Part shown: positions 63,536 through 64,000 of the stretch, in pieces
Layout: every line of letters begins with the position of its first letter
How positions within the stretch are numbered: position 1 is the first letter of the stretch
NCBI RefSeq assembly: GCF_044582145.1
Contig: NZ_JBDODO010000004.1
Reading direction: 5' to 3' (one strand)
From: Guyparkeria sp016278265
GTDB taxonomy: Bacteria; Pseudomonadota; Gammaproteobacteria; Halothiobacillales; Halothiobacillaceae
DNA: 64,000 nucleotides
Translations under genes and position numbers: made by a program
Notes under the pieces: generated by a model
What the model was told of the DNA's origin: nothing
The model's database searches: none
The model's input: the letters and a program-made list of their open reading frames with translations, nothing else

Positions 63536-64000
63536 ATGAGCTTTGGTTCAGCAACTAACAAGATCGGTGGGCGAGACTGGGGAAGAATCAGGTCGTTATG
63601 GCGATCTTCGGTCGAAGCCTATGAAGATATCGGGCAGGCTCCACAGTTAGGGGTGCAAGACGTCCTCGACATGAGAGCTAGCTCTTTAGAAACTGCGGAG
63701 TCGATTGAGAGTGTATCCCTCTCAATCGCGGAGTTGAGGGGCGCGCAGTTTAGAGAAGCAGTGTTTTTAGGGCACAAAGCCGGGGCGCTGCTTAGGAGTT
63801 TTGATCGTGATCTCCGAGCGGCAGAGCCTACTTATCCAGAAATTACCGCATACACTGGGTCTCTTTTTTTAGCGAAAGCGATTAGTTTGATTTTCGGGGT
63901 TTGGGTAAGCGGTCATCCGATTGGTGGCTACTTTTGGGTGTTGGATGTGTTCGACTTGGAAGGGGCTTGGCAGACTCAACCTGCAAGTGCAACACAGCCC
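63536..64000 (+). CDS. Unrecognised protein, 3' end outside window
   Basis: The frame opens at the ATG at 63536 (MSFGSATNKIGGRDWGRIRS) and has no stop before the window ends, giving 155 visible residues. A polar, helix-rich start is followed by a hydrophobic segment (SLFLAKAISLIFGVWVSGHPIGGYFWVLDVF) that could be a membrane helix or a buried core. It starts 23 bases after the DGQHR gene and shares its low GC, so it is likely the third gene of the same operon. I do not recognise a family. No strong ribosome-binding site is visible. Confidence 0.7.
   Translation, partial: MSFGSATNKIGGRDWGRIRSLWRSSVEAYEDIGQAPQLGVQDVLDMRASSLETAESIESVSLSIAELRGAQFREAVFLGHKAGALLRSFDRDLRAAEPTYPEITAYTGSLFLAKAISLIFGVWVSGHPIGGYFWVLDVFDLEGAWQTQPASATQP

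Overview
The window is high-GC bacterial chromosome, almost completely coding, apart from an AT-richer segment at the right edge. The gene set (rng-yhdP-nitrilase, exbB-exbD-msbA-lpxK-trm112-kdsB, accA-tilS, prfB-lysS, the outer-membrane lipid pathway, yqcC, ycgN) is that of a gammaproteobacterium. A complete Mrp-type cation/proton antiporter locus would suit a salt- or alkali-tolerant organism such as a halophilic sulfur oxidiser. The lineage is inference; no sulfur-oxidation gene is in view.

Layout. 1-8.4 kb: the 3' end of RNase G, a giant AsmA/YhdP-like envelope protein, a nitrilase-family amidase, DAHP synthase and a DUF4139 protein. 8.5-13.4 kb: a tightly overlapping envelope operon (ExbB/ExbD, MsbA, LpxK, Trm112-like, KdsB). 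13.4-16.3 kb: small proteins, a cupin, a DUF2288 protein, an Old Yellow Enzyme and a GlcG-like protein. 16.4-16.96 kb: a tRNA operon (Asn, Arg, Glu, Glu) with a clear promoter and a strong terminator. 17.4-18.9 kb: stand-alone LigD phosphoesterase and polymerase modules without a ligase domain. 19-30.5 kb: META-domain protein, Nudix hydrolase, aconitase B, cyclopropane fatty acid synthase, a GspE/PilB-type ATPase and a copper P-type ATPase. 30.5-43.6 kb: endonuclease III, cobalamin adenosyltransferase, BrkB, ThiD, MetZ, a FlgT-like exported protein, an ArnT-like glycosyltransferase, GltX and a membrane PAS protein. 43.6-49.7 kb: the six-gene Mrp locus on the minus strand. 50.5-61.6 kb: PcnB, FolK-PanB-PanC, AccA, TilS, DacB, RF2 (with programmed frameshift) and LysS.

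The accessory part is 61.6-64.0 kb. Directly behind lysS the base composition drops sharply, and a probable N4-cytosine DNA methyltransferase is followed by a DGQHR/DndB-like protein (overlapping it) and an unrecognised gene that runs off the window. This looks like the left end of a horizontally acquired DNA-modification or defence module and is the best candidate for an undescribed system.

The intergenic spaces hold two families of repeats. One is MITE-like, with long terminal inverted repeats (20782-20920, 39722-39904, 49748-50098, plus solo ends at 39700 and about 50311). The other is REP palindromes around GTAGGAGCGGCTTTAGCCGC (56742-57028 and 59967-60037).
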